DNA of 64,000 bases from Hymenobacter sp. BRD128 (GCF_013256625.1 NZ_CP053908.1:3720001-3784000); one strand, 5' to 3'; shown: positions 53,652 to 61,777, numbered from the stretch's first letter. Notes: generated by a model from the letters alone, not told the origin. A program made the numbers and translations.

Positions 53652-54296
53652 ATGAGCCGAATTTTTTTAGTCGACGACCACACCATCGTCCGCGATGGCC
53701 TGCGGGCACTGCTCACCCATGAGCCCAACATTACGATAGTGGGCGAGGCCAGCAACGGACAGGAACTGCTCGACCGCCTGCCCACCACGCCGGCCGACGT
53801 GGTGCTGCTCGACGCCAACATGCCGGTACTCGACGGGCTAGCCACCACCCTGCGCCTGCGCGCCGAGTATCCGCAGGTGCGCGTGCTCATCCTGAGCATG
53901 CTGGCCCACGAGCGCTACATCGGCCAGCTCTTCGATGCCGGGGCCTCGGGCTACGTGCTTAAGAGCGCCGAGAAAGACGAGATTCTGGTGGCCATTCAGA
54001 TGGTTATTTCGGGGCGGCAGTTTTTGTGCAGCGACCTGGGCCTGAATATGCTGCGCAAGGTACTGGCCAAAGACGACGAGCCCGACGAAACTACCAAGGC
54101 CAGCCGCCTCTCGCGCCGCGAGAGCGAGGTGCTTCAGCTGCTAGCCGAAGGTCTTACTACCAATGAGATAGCCGAAAAGCTGTTTACCAGCAAGCGCACC
54201 ATCGAAACCCATCGCCAGAACATTCTGGAAAAAACCCAGACCAAAAACACGGCCGCGCTCATTCGCCTGGCCGTGACGCAGGGCCTGCTTGACTAG
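53652..54296 (+). CDS. NarL/FixJ-type response regulator
   Basis: A 214-residue two-component response regulator. The receiver domain (1-~120) has the acidic pair in FLVDDHTIVRDGL, the phospho-acceptor Asp in ADVVLLDANMPVLDG (about 57) and the Lys in GYVLKSAEKDE (about 107). The LuxR-type DNA-binding domain (about 148-210) has LSRRESEVLQLLAEGLTTNE and IAEKLFTSKRTIETHRQNI. No histidine kinase is adjacent, so it is an orphan here. It is monocistronic and ends at the bidirectional terminator at 54316. Target genes cannot be inferred. Confidence 0.93.
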   Translation: MSRIFLVDDHTIVRDGLRALLTHEPNITIVGEASNGQELLDRLPTTPADVVLLDANMPVLDGLATTLRLRAEYPQVRVLILSMLAHERYIGQLFDAGASGYVLKSAEKDEILVAIQMVISGRQFLCSDLGLNMLRKVLAKDDEPDETTKASRLSRRESEVLQLLAEGLTTNEIAEKLFTSKRTIETHRQNILEKTQTKNTAALIRLAVTQGLLD

Positions 54297-54315
54297 CCCC
54301 GCCTTAGCTGACTAG

Positions 54316-54373
54316 GCAGCACTAAGCCCGGCTCCTTCATAGCAGTGCAGAGAGAAGCCGGGCTTGGTGCTGC
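54316..54373. terminator. Bidirectional terminator hairpin
   Basis: Arms of 18 bases (54316-54333 and 54356-54373; GCAGCAC then AAGCCCGGCT) pair with one mismatch around a 22-base loop. It lies between the convergent response-regulator and KGG-protein genes. It has no long T run, so strength is uncertain. Confidence 0.7.
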
Positions 54374-54394
54374 GTGGGCTAGCAGGCGGGGCAG

Positions 54395-54694
54395 CTACTT
54401 GGCCGCTTTCGCGCTGGCTTTGGTTTCAGCGGGTCGGCTAGGCCCCCGGCGGCTGGTGAGGCCGCCTTTGCGGCCGGCGGCGCGGGCTTCTTCGGCCGTC
54501 CACTTGTGGCCTTGGCCGCTGGCGTGCGAGGCTTTGCCGCCTTCGCTGGCAATGCGACGCTGCTCGGCGGGGTCCATGCTGGCAAAGCCCCGGCGGCTGG
54601 TGCGGCTGCCATCGCCGATGCGGGCGGCCGGGCGGGTTTTGAATGGTAGGGGCGGCGCAGTGGCCAGGGGCTGGGAGCTCAGGGTCGGTTTCAT
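54395..54694 (-). CDS. KGG-repeat stress protein (YciG/GsiB-like)
   Basis: A 99-residue hydrophilic protein with the KGG repeat pattern: RRGFASMDPAEQRRIASEGG-KASHASG, then WTAEEARAAGRKGGLTSRRG (about 58-85). The first repeat carries the (S/A)EGGK form and the second the RKGG form. Such short proteins are induced by general stress or desiccation in other bacteria and are thought to be unstructured and protective. The N-terminal 30 residues are Pro/Ala/Arg-rich. The end is Lys/Ala-rich. It is a single gene. Confidence 0.82.
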   Translation of the reverse strand: MKPTLSSQPLATAPPLPFKTRPAARIGDGSRTSRRGFASMDPAEQRRIASEGGKASHASGQGHKWTAEEARAAGRKGGLTSRRGPSRPAETKASAKAAK

Positions 54695-54750
54695 AGTAGA
54701 ACAGGGAGAAGTAAAATGAAAAGGATAAAGGGAGTAAACCTGCTAGGCAC

Positions 54751-54919
54751 TTGCAACAACTAAATAGCCCACTAAGTCTGGCTTTATTACTAATAAATGC
54801 CTAATTCACAACATAATTACCGAGTAATACGGAGCACCTCTGCGGGTTTTCCCCGGTAATGCGCGCGAAATCCCGCAACTCTTAAAAAAATACGTAGCTG
54901 AGCTATATAGTTGTTGCAA
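54751..54919. repeat. MITE-like element with 18-base inverted ends
   Basis: TTGCAACAACTAAATAGC (54751-54768) and GCTATATAGTTGTTGCAA (54902-54919) are inverted copies with one mismatch, 133 bases apart. The interior is AT-rich, non-coding and holds a second weaker stem (GCGGG...CCCGC, about 54841-54876). Length and ends resemble a miniature inverted-repeat element, but no target duplication is visible. It occupies most of the 353-base gap 54695-55047; the rest holds only a possible TACATTTG promoter box at 55017-55024. Confidence 0.5.
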
Positions 54920-55047
54920 TAGCTGGCGGCGCTGAACGTTATCCAAGGTAGAAAACAGGTATAAATACGTAGCGGAAATCCGCCTCGTATCCTAGTAACC
55001 AACTGATTTACACCTGTACATTTGCGGCATCGCTCTCTTTCCTCGCT

Positions 55048-55470
55048 ATGAATGACGCCTTCTTCCTCCTTATCCTCCCCACGCGTACCCTTACCATTCA
55101 CCTGGGTACCTACCGCCAATGCGCGGGCTTGAGCCTGCGCGGCAGCTGCACCAGCGCGGCCGATGCCGCGCACCTGCTGCAAACCGTGCAACAGCTGCTG
55201 GAGCGCCACCCCACCCAGGCCTGGGTAGACAGCCAGCTGCTGCACGAGCTCAGCCAGCTGGGCCAGCAGGCCATCCTGCGTGCCACCGCCGCCAGCCAGC
55301 GAGCTGGCACGCAGCTCTATTGGTGCGGGATGTCGGCTGCCCTGCGTCGCGAGCTGCACGCCAGCGGCCTCGCCGGGCAGCTCACGCTTCAACCCGCTGC
55401 CAGCTACGGGGGGCCTAGCTTTCTGCTACCCGCGCAGCTGGTTTCTTCTACCCGGCAGCCGCAGGCTTAG
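55048..55470 (+). CDS. Hypothetical protein with a STAS-like pattern
   Basis: A 140-residue protein. After a beta-rich start (FFLLILPTRTLTIHLGTYRQ) it has AWVDSQLLHELSQLGQQAIL (about 62-81), then AGTQLYWCGMSAALRREL with ASGLAGQL (about 90-115), an alternation of strands and helices that resembles STAS/anti-anti-sigma domains, including the strand-turn before the second helix. The conserved Ser phosphorylation site is not certain. The 3' end overlaps the cdaA stop by 23 bases on the opposite strand. No regulatory partner is near. A TACATTTG box lies 24-31 bases before the ATG. Confidence 0.5.
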   Translation: MNDAFFLLILPTRTLTIHLGTYRQCAGLSLRGSCTSAADAAHLLQTVQQLLERHPTQAWVDSQLLHELSQLGQQAILRATAASQRAGTQLYWCGMSAALRRELHASGLAGQLTLQPAASYGGPSFLLPAQLVSSTRQPQA

Positions 55471-56323
55471 GCCGCGTGGGCGCGACCAGCAGCCACTCCT
55501 GCAAGCGGGTTTTGAGCTCGGCGGCGGCCAGGCCCCGGTGAATTTCGCCGTGGCGCACCAGGCTCATCTGGCCGGTTTCTTCGCTCACTACCAGCACCAC
55601 CGCGTCGCTGGCTTCGGTGAGGCCCAGCGCGGCGCGGTGGCGCAGGCCCAGCGCGGCGGGCACCTCGGGGTTTTGGCTCACGGGCAAGATGCAGCGGGCG
55701 GCCACCAGGCGGCCCTGGGCCACTATCACGGCGCCGTCGTGCAGGGGCGAGGTCTTGTTGAAGATGGCCAGCAGCAGGCGCTTGCTGGGCTCGGCGTCGA
55801 GGCGGTCGCCCGACTCGGCGTAGGAGCTGAGGTCGGAGGTGAGCGTGAAGCAGATGAGCGCGCCGGTTTCCTTGCCGGCCAGGCTCTTAGCCGCTTCTAC
55901 GAAAGCCGCCACGCTGGGCGCGCCGCTGGCCGGCCGGCTGGGCCGCCGCCACCACCCTAGCGGGCCGCCGCCCTCCATCGCCACCTTGCCCACATTGAGC
56001 AAAAACCGCCGGATTTCCTGCTGAAACAGAATGATGCTCGCCAGCACGCCCACGCTCATAAACTGCCCCAGAATGGCCGAGAGCAGCCCCAGCCCCAGCG
56101 CATTCACCACCAGATACACCAGGTACAAGCTCAGCAGGCCGAGTGCAACGTTGAGGGCCACCGAGCCGCGCAGCAGCTTGTAGAGCTGATACAGCAACCA
56201 AGTCACGAGCAGCACGTCGGCCACGTCGGCTAGCCCGAGGTGCAGGAAGTAAAAGGGAAAAGGGAGCGGCAAGGAGCAGGCGGTTGGTACAACAAAGAAC
56301 GGTCTTTGCGCCGCCGTGGGCAA
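55448..56323 (-). CDS. cdaA: Diadenylate cyclase CdaA
   Basis: A 291-residue membrane-bound cyclase that makes c-di-AMP from two ATP. Three N-terminal helices (about 30-100: LGLADVADVLLVTWLLYQLY, ALNVALGLLSLYLVYLVVNA, ILGQFMSVGVLASIILF) are followed by the DAC domain (about 130-275). The catalytic signatures DGA and RHR are present in SPLHDGAVIVAQG and LGLRHRAALGLTE, and ILFQQEIRRFLLNVGK is the linker helix. The Ala/Gly/Pro insertion near 118-135 is not conserved. It lies 18 bases downstream of folP on the same strand. Confidence 0.94.
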   Translation of the reverse strand: MPTAAQRPFFVVPTACSLPLPFPFYFLHLGLADVADVLLVTWLLYQLYKLLRGSVALNVALGLLSLYLVYLVVNALGLGLLSAILGQFMSVGVLASIILFQQEIRRFLLNVGKVAMEGGGPLGWWRRPSRPASGAPSVAAFVEAAKSLAGKETGALICFTLTSDLSSYAESGDRLDAEPSKRLLLAIFNKTSPLHDGAVIVAQGRLVAARCILPVSQNPEVPAALGLRHRAALGLTEASDAVVLVVSEETGQMSLVRHGEIHRGLAAAELKTRLQEWLLVAPTRPKPAAAG

Positions 56324-56341
56324 GGTGAGCCATTTTTTACT

Positions 56342-57220
56342 TCATCTGGCGCCCACCAAGGCAATGGTCTGCCGGGCTTCGGCTACGTCGTGCACGCGCA
56401 GCAGGCGCGCCCCGCCCTGCAGGGCCAGCACGTGCAGGGCGGTGGTGCCGTTGAGGGCCGTTTCGGGGCCTAGCCCTAGGGGCTTGTACACCATAGCCTT
56501 GCGCGAGAGGCCCGCCAGCAGGCCGTGGCCGAGCGGGGCCAGCTCGGGCAGGCGGCGCAGCAGCTCGTGGTTATGGGTGGGCGTTTTGGCAAAGCCAAAG
56601 CCGGGGTCGAGCAGCACGTCGGGCAGGGCTAGCCCGCCGTTGGCCTGGCGCAGGGCATCTAGCTGGTCGCGGAAGAACCGCAAGAGCGTGAGCACGATAT
56701 CTTCGTCGTAGTGGGCCAGCGCGCGCATGGTTTGGGGCGTGCCCTTGAGGTGCATGAGGCAGTAGGGCACGCGCAGGCTAGCCACGGTGGCCAGCATCTC
56801 GGCGTCGAGGGTGCCGCCGCCAATGTCGTTGATGAGGTCGGCGCCGGCGGCCACGGCCTCGGCAGCCACGCTGGCCCGGAAGGTATCGGCCGAGATAAAG
56901 GCCTCCGGAAACTCGCGGCGCAGGGCGGCCAGGGCGGGCACCAGGCGGCTTTTTTCTTCGGCGGGGCTGATGTCGTCGGCGCCGGGGCGCGAGCTGTAGC
57001 CGCCCACGTCGAGGGCGGCAGCGCCGGCGGCCAGCATGGCTTCGGCGCGGTGCAGCAGGGCCGCCTCGTCGGCCGGGCCTAGCCGCGAGCCGGGATAAAA
57101 CGAATCGGGCGTGACGTTGAGAATGCCCATCACCTGGGGCTGGCGCAGGTCGAGCAGCCGGCCGTGGGGGCTGCGCAATACATTGGTGAAGGGTTGATTT
57201 TGTGGATTTTGCAGGGGCAT
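56342..57220 (-). CDS. folP: Dihydropteroate synthase
   Basis: A 292-residue TIM-barrel enzyme that joins the pterin pyrophosphate to p-aminobenzoate, the target of sulfonamides. All motifs are in place: MGILNVTPDSFYPGSRLGPA (about 31-50), ALDVGGYSSRPGADDI (about 74-89), INDIGGGTLDAEM, DPGFGFAKTPTHN and GLSRKAMVYKPLGL. The start is the ATG at 57220. cdaA follows after 18 bases; folP-cdaA adjacency is common in Bacteroidetes. Confidence 0.96.
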   Translation of the reverse strand: MPLQNPQNQPFTNVLRSPHGRLLDLRQPQVMGILNVTPDSFYPGSRLGPADEAALLHRAEAMLAAGAAALDVGGYSSRPGADDISPAEEKSRLVPALAALRREFPEAFISADTFRASVAAEAVAAGADLINDIGGGTLDAEMLATVASLRVPYCLMHLKGTPQTMRALAHYDEDIVLTLLRFFRDQLDALRQANGGLALPDVLLDPGFGFAKTPTHNHELLRRLPELAPLGHGLLAGLSRKAMVYKPLGLGPETALNGTTALHVLALQGGARLLRVHDVAEARQTIALVGAR

Positions 57221-57412
57221 GAGGGCGGGGTGGGTGGGCGGGGTAGCGAGCGCGGTGGGTTAAATATCCGGCGCTGCGGGCGAACTTGCCGGGCCGTCTG
57301 GCCTGGCCGCCATTTCCCGGCGCGGGCGTCATTTCCCGCAGCGGGCGCAGCGGTTTACGCAGCGGTGCGCAGAGCGCGGCTGCTTTCTGGTCTTCCTTAC
57401 TGATTTTCTCCG

Positions 57413-57970
57413 TTGCAAACCCCCGACCACTACGACTTGATTTTGAGCCGCTGCCGCGAGCTGTTTCTGGCCAAAACCCACGACTACGGCACGGCCTGGC
57501 GCATTTTGCGCCTGCCCTCCGTTACGGACCAGCTTTTTATCAAGGCCAGCCGCATCCGCACTATTCAGGAGACGGGCACGCAAAAAATTGCCGATGGCGT
57601 GGACGAGGAGTTTGTGGCTATCATCAACTACTGCCTCATCGCGCTCATGCAGCTGCGCCTGCCCCCTAGTGCGCCCCTCGACCTGCCCACCGCCGAGGTA
57701 GCCGCTGCCTACGACCGCGAAAACGCCCAGAACCGCGAGCTGCTGCTGGCCAAAAACCACGACTACGGCGAGGCCTGGCGCCAGATGCGCGTGAGCAGCA
57801 TCACCGACCTCATTCTGATGAAGTTGCACCGCATCAAGCAGCTCGAAGATATTGGCGGGGCGGCCCTGGTGAGCGAAAGTGTGGAGGGCGGCTACCGCGA
57901 CATGTTGAACTACGCCGTGTTTGCCCTCATTTTGCGCGAAGAAGCGGCCAGCCCCGCGCCGCGCCCGTAA
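57413..57970 (+). CDS. DUF1599 protein with two tandem repeats
   Basis: A 185-residue protein started by TTG at 57413 (no ATG fits). It consists of two copies of one domain: KTHDYGTAWRILRLPSVTDQ...KASRIRTIQE in residues about 21-52 and KNHDYGEAWRQMRVSSITDL...KLHRIKQLED in about 119-150. The His-Asp-Tyr and Arg residues in each copy suggest a nucleotide-binding helical fold; related proteins occur in phages and are proposed to act in nucleotide modification. It is divergent from folP and 37 bases before the DoxX/BT_3928 gene, and likely co-transcribed with it. Confidence 0.82.
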   Translation: MQTPDHYDLILSRCRELFLAKTHDYGTAWRILRLPSVTDQLFIKASRIRTIQETGTQKIADGVDEEFVAIINYCLIALMQLRLPPSAPLDLPTAEVAAAYDRENAQNRELLLAKNHDYGEAWRQMRVSSITDLILMKLHRIKQLEDIGGAALVSESVEGGYRDMLNYAVFALILREEAASPAPRP

Positions 57971-58007
57971 GGGGCTAGCCGGCCCCCACGACCTTTGCCT
58001 TACAACT

Positions 58008-59150
58008 ATGCCGATTTCTCTTCCCCAACCCATGCGCCAGGTTACCCGCTTATGCTGGGCGCTGCTGGGCATCCTGTTTATTTTTTCGGGCCTCGTTAAG
58101 CTCAACGACCCGGTGGGCACGGCCTACAAGCTGGAAGAATATTTCGAAGTATTTTCGGGCGATGTGCCGGCGCTGAGCTGGCTCTTCGACCCGCTGCACA
58201 ATGCCAGCCGCTTTCTGAGCGTGGCCCTGAGCTCGCTCGAAGTTATCCTGGGCGTGGCGCTGCTGCTGCGCTGGTACCTGCGCCAAACGCTCTTGGCGCT
58301 GCTGGCGCTGCTCGTGTTTTTCGCGTTTCTCACCTTCTACTCGGCGGCCTTTAACAAGGTGACGGACTGCGGCTGCTTCGGCGACTTCATCAAGCTTAAG
58401 CCCTGGACGTCGTTCGTGAAAGACCTGTTTTTGCTCGGGCTCTGGCTGGTGGTGTTCTTCAACCAGAAGCACCTGCGGCACTCGTTTTTGCGCGGCACGG
58501 CGGCCCTCATGGCCATGACGTTTGCCAGCGCCCTGGCCATTGGCATCGGGGTGCGGGCGCTGGGGCACTTGCCGTATTTCGACTTTCTGCCCTACAAGGT
58601 GGGCAACAGCATTCCGCAGCTCATGAAGCCGGCCGAGGCGCCGCGCTACCGCTACACCTTCGAGCGCGGTGGCAAGACGCTGGAGGCCGAGCAGTTTCCG
58701 ACCGACTCGACCTGGCAATACAAGTCGATGACGGTGCTCAACCCGCTGCAATCGACGCCCGCCATCACCGATTTCGTCATCACCGACCCCGAGGGCAACG
58801 ACATTACCAAGCAGGTGCTCACCGGCAACAAGCTGATTCTCATTGTACAGAATACCAATAAGGCCGACCGCGAGCGCTTCCCCGAGTTCAACAAGCTGTT
58901 TGAGGAGGCCAGCAAATCGCGCAAGCACATCGACGTACTCACCATCACGAGCACGGCGGCCGGCAAGTTCGACTCCTTCCGCCACGACGTGAACTTGGCC
59001 ACGCCCTACGCCTTCGCCGACGCCACGGTGCTCAAGTCCGTCATTCGGGCCAATCCCGGCCTGCTGGTGCTGCACAACGGCACCGTGGTGGCCAAGTACC
59101 ACTACCACGACATTCCGGCCCTGTATCAGGTCGAGAAGGCGTTGCAATAG
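58008..59150 (+). CDS. BT_3928-type DoxX-like membrane protein with thioredoxin-like C-terminus
   Basis: A 380-residue membrane protein. The first half has four helices of the DoxX/MauE type with GILFIFSGLVKLNDPVGTAY (about 18-37) and VTDCGCFGDFIKLKPWTSF (about 120-138), where CGCFG may be a redox Cys pair. The second half (about 180-380) is an extracytoplasmic domain with SAFADATVLKSVI-type sequence and KFDSFRHDVNLATPYAFADA, resembling a thioredoxin fold without a CxxC. MauE-like proteins help disulfide formation in other systems. The start at 58008 is preceded by GACCTTTG, close to the promoter box. The frame is not affected by the upstream overlapping reading from 57921. Confidence 0.88.
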   Translation: MPISLPQPMRQVTRLCWALLGILFIFSGLVKLNDPVGTAYKLEEYFEVFSGDVPALSWLFDPLHNASRFLSVALSSLEVILGVALLLRWYLRQTLLALLALLVFFAFLTFYSAAFNKVTDCGCFGDFIKLKPWTSFVKDLFLLGLWLVVFFNQKHLRHSFLRGTAALMAMTFASALAIGIGVRALGHLPYFDFLPYKVGNSIPQLMKPAEAPRYRYTFERGGKTLEAEQFPTDSTWQYKSMTVLNPLQSTPAITDFVITDPEGNDITKQVLTGNKLILIVQNTNKADRERFPEFNKLFEEASKSRKHIDVLTITSTAAGKFDSFRHDVNLATPYAFADATVLKSVIRANPGLLVLHNGTVVAKYHYHDIPALYQVEKALQ

Positions 59151-59160
59151 GGGCGTAGGC

Positions 59161-59224
59161 GCGGACTTTGTAGTCCGCGCCCGCGCCGTTCGTCCACCGT
59201 TCAGGTCCGGACTACAAAGTCCGC
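59161..59224. repeat. Palindromic repeat (GCGGACTTTGTAGTCC family)
   Basis: Perfect 16-base arms GCGGACTTTGTAGTCC (59161-59176) and its complement (59209-59224) with a 32-base loop. Each arm is itself a hairpin (GCGGACT...AGTCCGC). The outer flank (GGCGCG, then ACTACTT on the right) resembles the repeat at 33226, which has the same GCGGACT...AGTCCGC core with TTT(T) in place of TTTGT. It ends 10 bases before the OppB-type gene start. Confidence 0.88.
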
Positions 59225-59234
59225 ACTACTTCTC

Positions 59235-60296
59235 ATGCTTTCCTTTCTTCTGCGCCGCCTGGGTCAGGGCCTGCTCGTGCTGGTGGGCGTGGCCTGCGCG
59301 GTTTTCTTCCTGTTTAATGTGCTGCCCGGCGACCCGGCGGCGCTGCTGGCCGGCCAGCGCACCGACCTGGCCACCAAGGCCGCCATCAACGCCGACCTGG
59401 GCCTCGACCAGCCGCTGCCCACCCGCCTGCTCGGGTATCTTAACGATGCCTCGCCGCTCGGGGTGCACCGGCGCGACTCGGCCGGGGTGGCCCGCTACGG
59501 CGGCGTGGCTTTGCTGCCGCTAGGCCAGCAGCGCGCGCTGGTGCTGAAGTGGCCGTATTTGCGCCGCTCATTTCAGAGCAACCAGGACGTGCTCAGCCTC
59601 TTGCTCGACCGCTTTCCGGGCACGCTGTGGCTAGCCCTGGCGGCCATGCTGCTGGCGGCCGTGGGGGGCATTGCGCTAGGGGTAGTGGCGGCGCTGAAGC
59701 CGCAGTCGTGGCTCGACCGCGCGCTGGTAACTACCTCGGTGCTGGGCATTTCGGTACCCTCGTTTGTGGCGGCTATTCTTATCGCCGTCAGCTTCGGCTT
59801 TTACTGGAGCCACTGGACGGGCCTGAGCCTGACCGGCCAGCTCTACGAAACCAACCCCTTCACCGCCCAGCGCCACCTGGTGCTGCGCAACCTGCTGCTG
59901 CCCGCCGTGGCGCTCGGGGTGCGCCCGCTGGCCGTCATTATGCAGCTCACGCGCTCCAGCATGCTCGATGTGCTGAGCCAAGACTACATCCGCACGGCGC
60001 GGGCCAAGGGCCTGAGCCCCCGCCGCACGGTGTGGCGCCACGCCCTGCGCAACGCCCTCAACCCGGTAGTTACGGCCGTGTCGGGCTGGCTAGCCTCGCT
60101 CATGGCGGGCGCGTTTTTCATCGAATATATTTTCAACTGGAAAGGCCTGGGCACTACCACGCTGCGCGCCGTCGAGAACCTCGATTTTCCGGTGGTAATG
60201 GGCGCCACGCTCTTCGTAGCGGCTATTTTCGTGCTGGTCAACATCGCCGTCGATATGCTGTATGCTCTGCTCGACCCACGCGTCAGAATCAATTAA
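59235..60296 (+). CDS. Peptide/nickel-type ABC transporter permease (DppB/OppB family)
   Basis: A 353-residue inner-membrane protein of the OppB/DppB permease family, with the N-terminal start FLLRRLGQGLLVLVGVACAV and NVLPGDPAALLAGQRTD (about 27-43). Six membrane helices follow (ALAAMLLAAVGGIALGVVAA and others), and the ATPase-contact EAA-like loop is in DYIRTARAKGLSPRRTVWRH (about 250-269), ending IDMLYALLDPRVRIN-type. An extra region (about 60-110) lies in the periplasm. It would transport peptides, nickel or similar solutes, but the OppC, ATPase and binding-protein genes are not next to it, so the operon is split. Confidence 0.9.
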   Translation: MLSFLLRRLGQGLLVLVGVACAVFFLFNVLPGDPAALLAGQRTDLATKAAINADLGLDQPLPTRLLGYLNDASPLGVHRRDSAGVARYGGVALLPLGQQRALVLKWPYLRRSFQSNQDVLSLLLDRFPGTLWLALAAMLLAAVGGIALGVVAALKPQSWLDRALVTTSVLGISVPSFVAAILIAVSFGFYWSHWTGLSLTGQLYETNPFTAQRHLVLRNLLLPAVALGVRPLAVIMQLTRSSMLDVLSQDYIRTARAKGLSPRRTVWRHALRNALNPVVTAVSGWLASLMAGAFFIEYIFNWKGLGTTTLRAVENLDFPVVMGATLFVAAIFVLVNIAVDMLYALLDPRVRIN

Positions 60297-60297
60297 C

Positions 60298-60377
60298 AGG
60301 TAGCACTTATCAGTTATCAGTCGTTCTATTTGTTTTCCTGGGCCACCGGTATGCCTGTCAACTGATAAGTGCTACCT
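60298..60377. repeat. Palindromic repeat before aroK
   Basis: Perfect 18-base arms AGGTAGCACTTATCAGTT (60298-60315) and its complement (60360-60377) with a 44-base loop. GCTACCTG is repeated directly at 60385-60392, 21 bases before the aroK start. It fills the gap between the permease stop and aroK and is of a different sequence type from the other palindromes. Confidence 0.88.
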
Positions 60378-60397
60378 GGTAATTGCTACCTGAAAAG

Positions 60398-60934
60398 ATG
60401 AATCATCTCTACCTCATCGGCCTGCCGGCTTCGGGCAAAACCACGCTGGGCCGCCAACTGGCCGCCTACTACGGCCGGGGGTTTCTGGACCTCGACCACC
60501 GCATTGTGGCCGACGCGGGCCAGACGATACCCGAGATTTTTGCCAGGGAGGGCGAAGATGGCTTTCGGCGGCGCGAGGCAGTGGCGCTGGCGGCCGTGGC
60601 TAGCCAGGGCCTGCCGCTGGTGGTGGCCACCGGCGGCGGCACGCCCTGCTTTTTCGACAACCTGGCGGTGCTGCACGCCTCGGGCTTTGTGCTGTGGCTC
60701 GATGTGGGCCTGCCCGAGCTGAAGCGCCGCCTGGTGCGCCGCAACCAGGCCGCCACCCGGCCGCTGCTAGCCGCCACGGCCACCGCCACCACGCCCCAGC
60801 AAGCCCTGGCCGAATGGCTGGCCCGAACCCTGGAGGCCCGGGCGGGGTTCTATGCCCAGGCGCGGCTGCGCCACCCCGGCGGCAAGGTGGCCGAGGTGGC
60901 CGCCGCCCTCGAAGCGGCTGGCTTTCAGCCCTAG
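60398..60934 (+). CDS. aroK: Shikimate kinase
   Basis: A 178-residue P-loop kinase that phosphorylates shikimate in aromatic amino acid synthesis. The Walker A motif is GLPASGKTTLGRQL (about 7-20), the shikimate-binding D-x-D is in FLDLDHRIVADAGQTIPEIF, and VVATGGGTPCF supplies the GGG binding motif; RRNQAATRPLL is the lid with its Arg. Length is normal. I chose the ATG at 60398 (MNHLYLIG) and not the TTG at 60383. Other aro genes are not adjacent. Confidence 0.95.
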   Translation: MNHLYLIGLPASGKTTLGRQLAAYYGRGFLDLDHRIVADAGQTIPEIFAREGEDGFRRREAVALAAVASQGLPLVVATGGGTPCFFDNLAVLHASGFVLWLDVGLPELKRRLVRRNQAATRPLLAATATATTPQQALAEWLARTLEARAGFYAQARLRHPGGKVAEVAAALEAAGFQP

Positions 60935-60943
60935 CCCCCGGCC

Positions 60944-60972
60944 TTGGCAGAACCAGACGGGGCGTAACTTTG
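60944..60972 (+). promoter_or_regulatory. Promoter of the fatty acid hydroxylase gene
   Basis: TTG (60944-60946) and TAACTTTG (60965-60972) fit the Bacteroidota minus-33/minus-7 pattern with an 18-base spacer. It is the best complete match found in the window. The start point would be about 42 bases before the ATG at 61018. Confidence 0.6.
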
Positions 60973-61017
60973 TAGATAAGCTGTTTTACCAGCTAGCAAT
61001 CACGTTTTAGGTTTCGT

Positions 61018-61680
61018 ATGGCTACCCTTCCCGATACTCCCGTTGCGCCGGCGCCCCAGCCGGTGCGGCCCAAGCACAAAGGCTCGGCGCAGCTCTTCAA
61101 AAACCCGGTGCTGGAGCGGCTCTCGCACACGCACATTGCGCTACCGGTCAGCATCTTTATCGCCACCGCCCTGGTGAGCTTATACTATGGCATCACCAAG
61201 GGCTTCGTGTCGGGGCTGTCGGGGCTCGGGCTCTTTTTGGGCGGGCTGCTGCTGTTCACGTTCGTAGAATATTTAGTGCACCGCTACGTGTACCACATTC
61301 CGGCCACCACGCCGGGGCGGGCCAAGTTTCAGTACACCATGCACGGTGTGCACCACGAGTACCCCAAAGACGAAACCCGGCTGGCCATGCCGCCCATTCT
61401 GACGGTGTTTGTGGCGTCGCTGCTGTTTTTCATCTTTCGGTTTGTGTTTGGCACCTGGGCGTTCGGTATTTTGTCGGGTTTCACGTTTGGCTACGCCATG
61501 TATCTGTTTGTGCACTATGCCATTCACATGTACGCGCCGCCGAAGAACTTCCTGAAAGTGTGGTGGACGCACCACGCCCAGCACCACTACCGCCAGGACG
61601 AGGTGGCCTTTGGGGTGAGCAGCACCCTCTGGGACCACATCATCGGCACCATGCCCACCAAGCGCAGCGAGCAAGCCTAG
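61018..61680 (+). CDS. Fatty acid hydroxylase/sterol desaturase family protein
   Basis: A 220-residue membrane di-iron oxygenase. Four helices (about 43-60, 66-85, 130-150, 155-175) carry the His clusters EYLVHRYVYH (about 84-93), MHGVHHEYP (about 108-116), HYAIHMY (about 162-168) and HHAQHHYR (about 180-187). The set matches fatty acid 2-hydroxylases that act on sphingolipid or ceramide chains, and Bacteroidota do make sphingolipids, so this is the likely substrate class (inference). The first 35 residues are a Pro/Lys-rich cytoplasmic tail. A complete promoter precedes it and a strong terminator follows. Confidence 0.92.
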   Translation: MATLPDTPVAPAPQPVRPKHKGSAQLFKNPVLERLSHTHIALPVSIFIATALVSLYYGITKGFVSGLSGLGLFLGGLLLFTFVEYLVHRYVYHIPATTPGRAKFQYTMHGVHHEYPKDETRLAMPPILTVFVASLLFFIFRFVFGTWAFGILSGFTFGYAMYLFVHYAIHMYAPPKNFLKVWWTHHAQHHYRQDEVAFGVSSTLWDHIIGTMPTKRSEQA

Positions 61681-61696
61681 CGGGCGCTACAAGCAC

Positions 61697-61735
61697 AAAA
61701 AGGCGCGGCCCCGGATTGGGAGCCGCGCCTTTTTT
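61697..61735. terminator. Strong intrinsic terminator
   Basis: AAAAAGGCGCGGC pairs exactly with GCCGCGCCTTTTT around a 13-base loop, with A and T runs on either side. It serves the convergent hydroxylase and small lipoprotein genes. Confidence 0.9.
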
Positions 61736-61777
61736 GTAGCCATGCCGGCCGCCGGCCCAGCAAGCCGGTGCCGGCCG

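Noticed and set aside
58050..59147. A 365-residue open frame on the minus strand
   Set aside because: Antisense to the BT_3928-type gene; it has no recognisable domain and begins at no convincing promoter.
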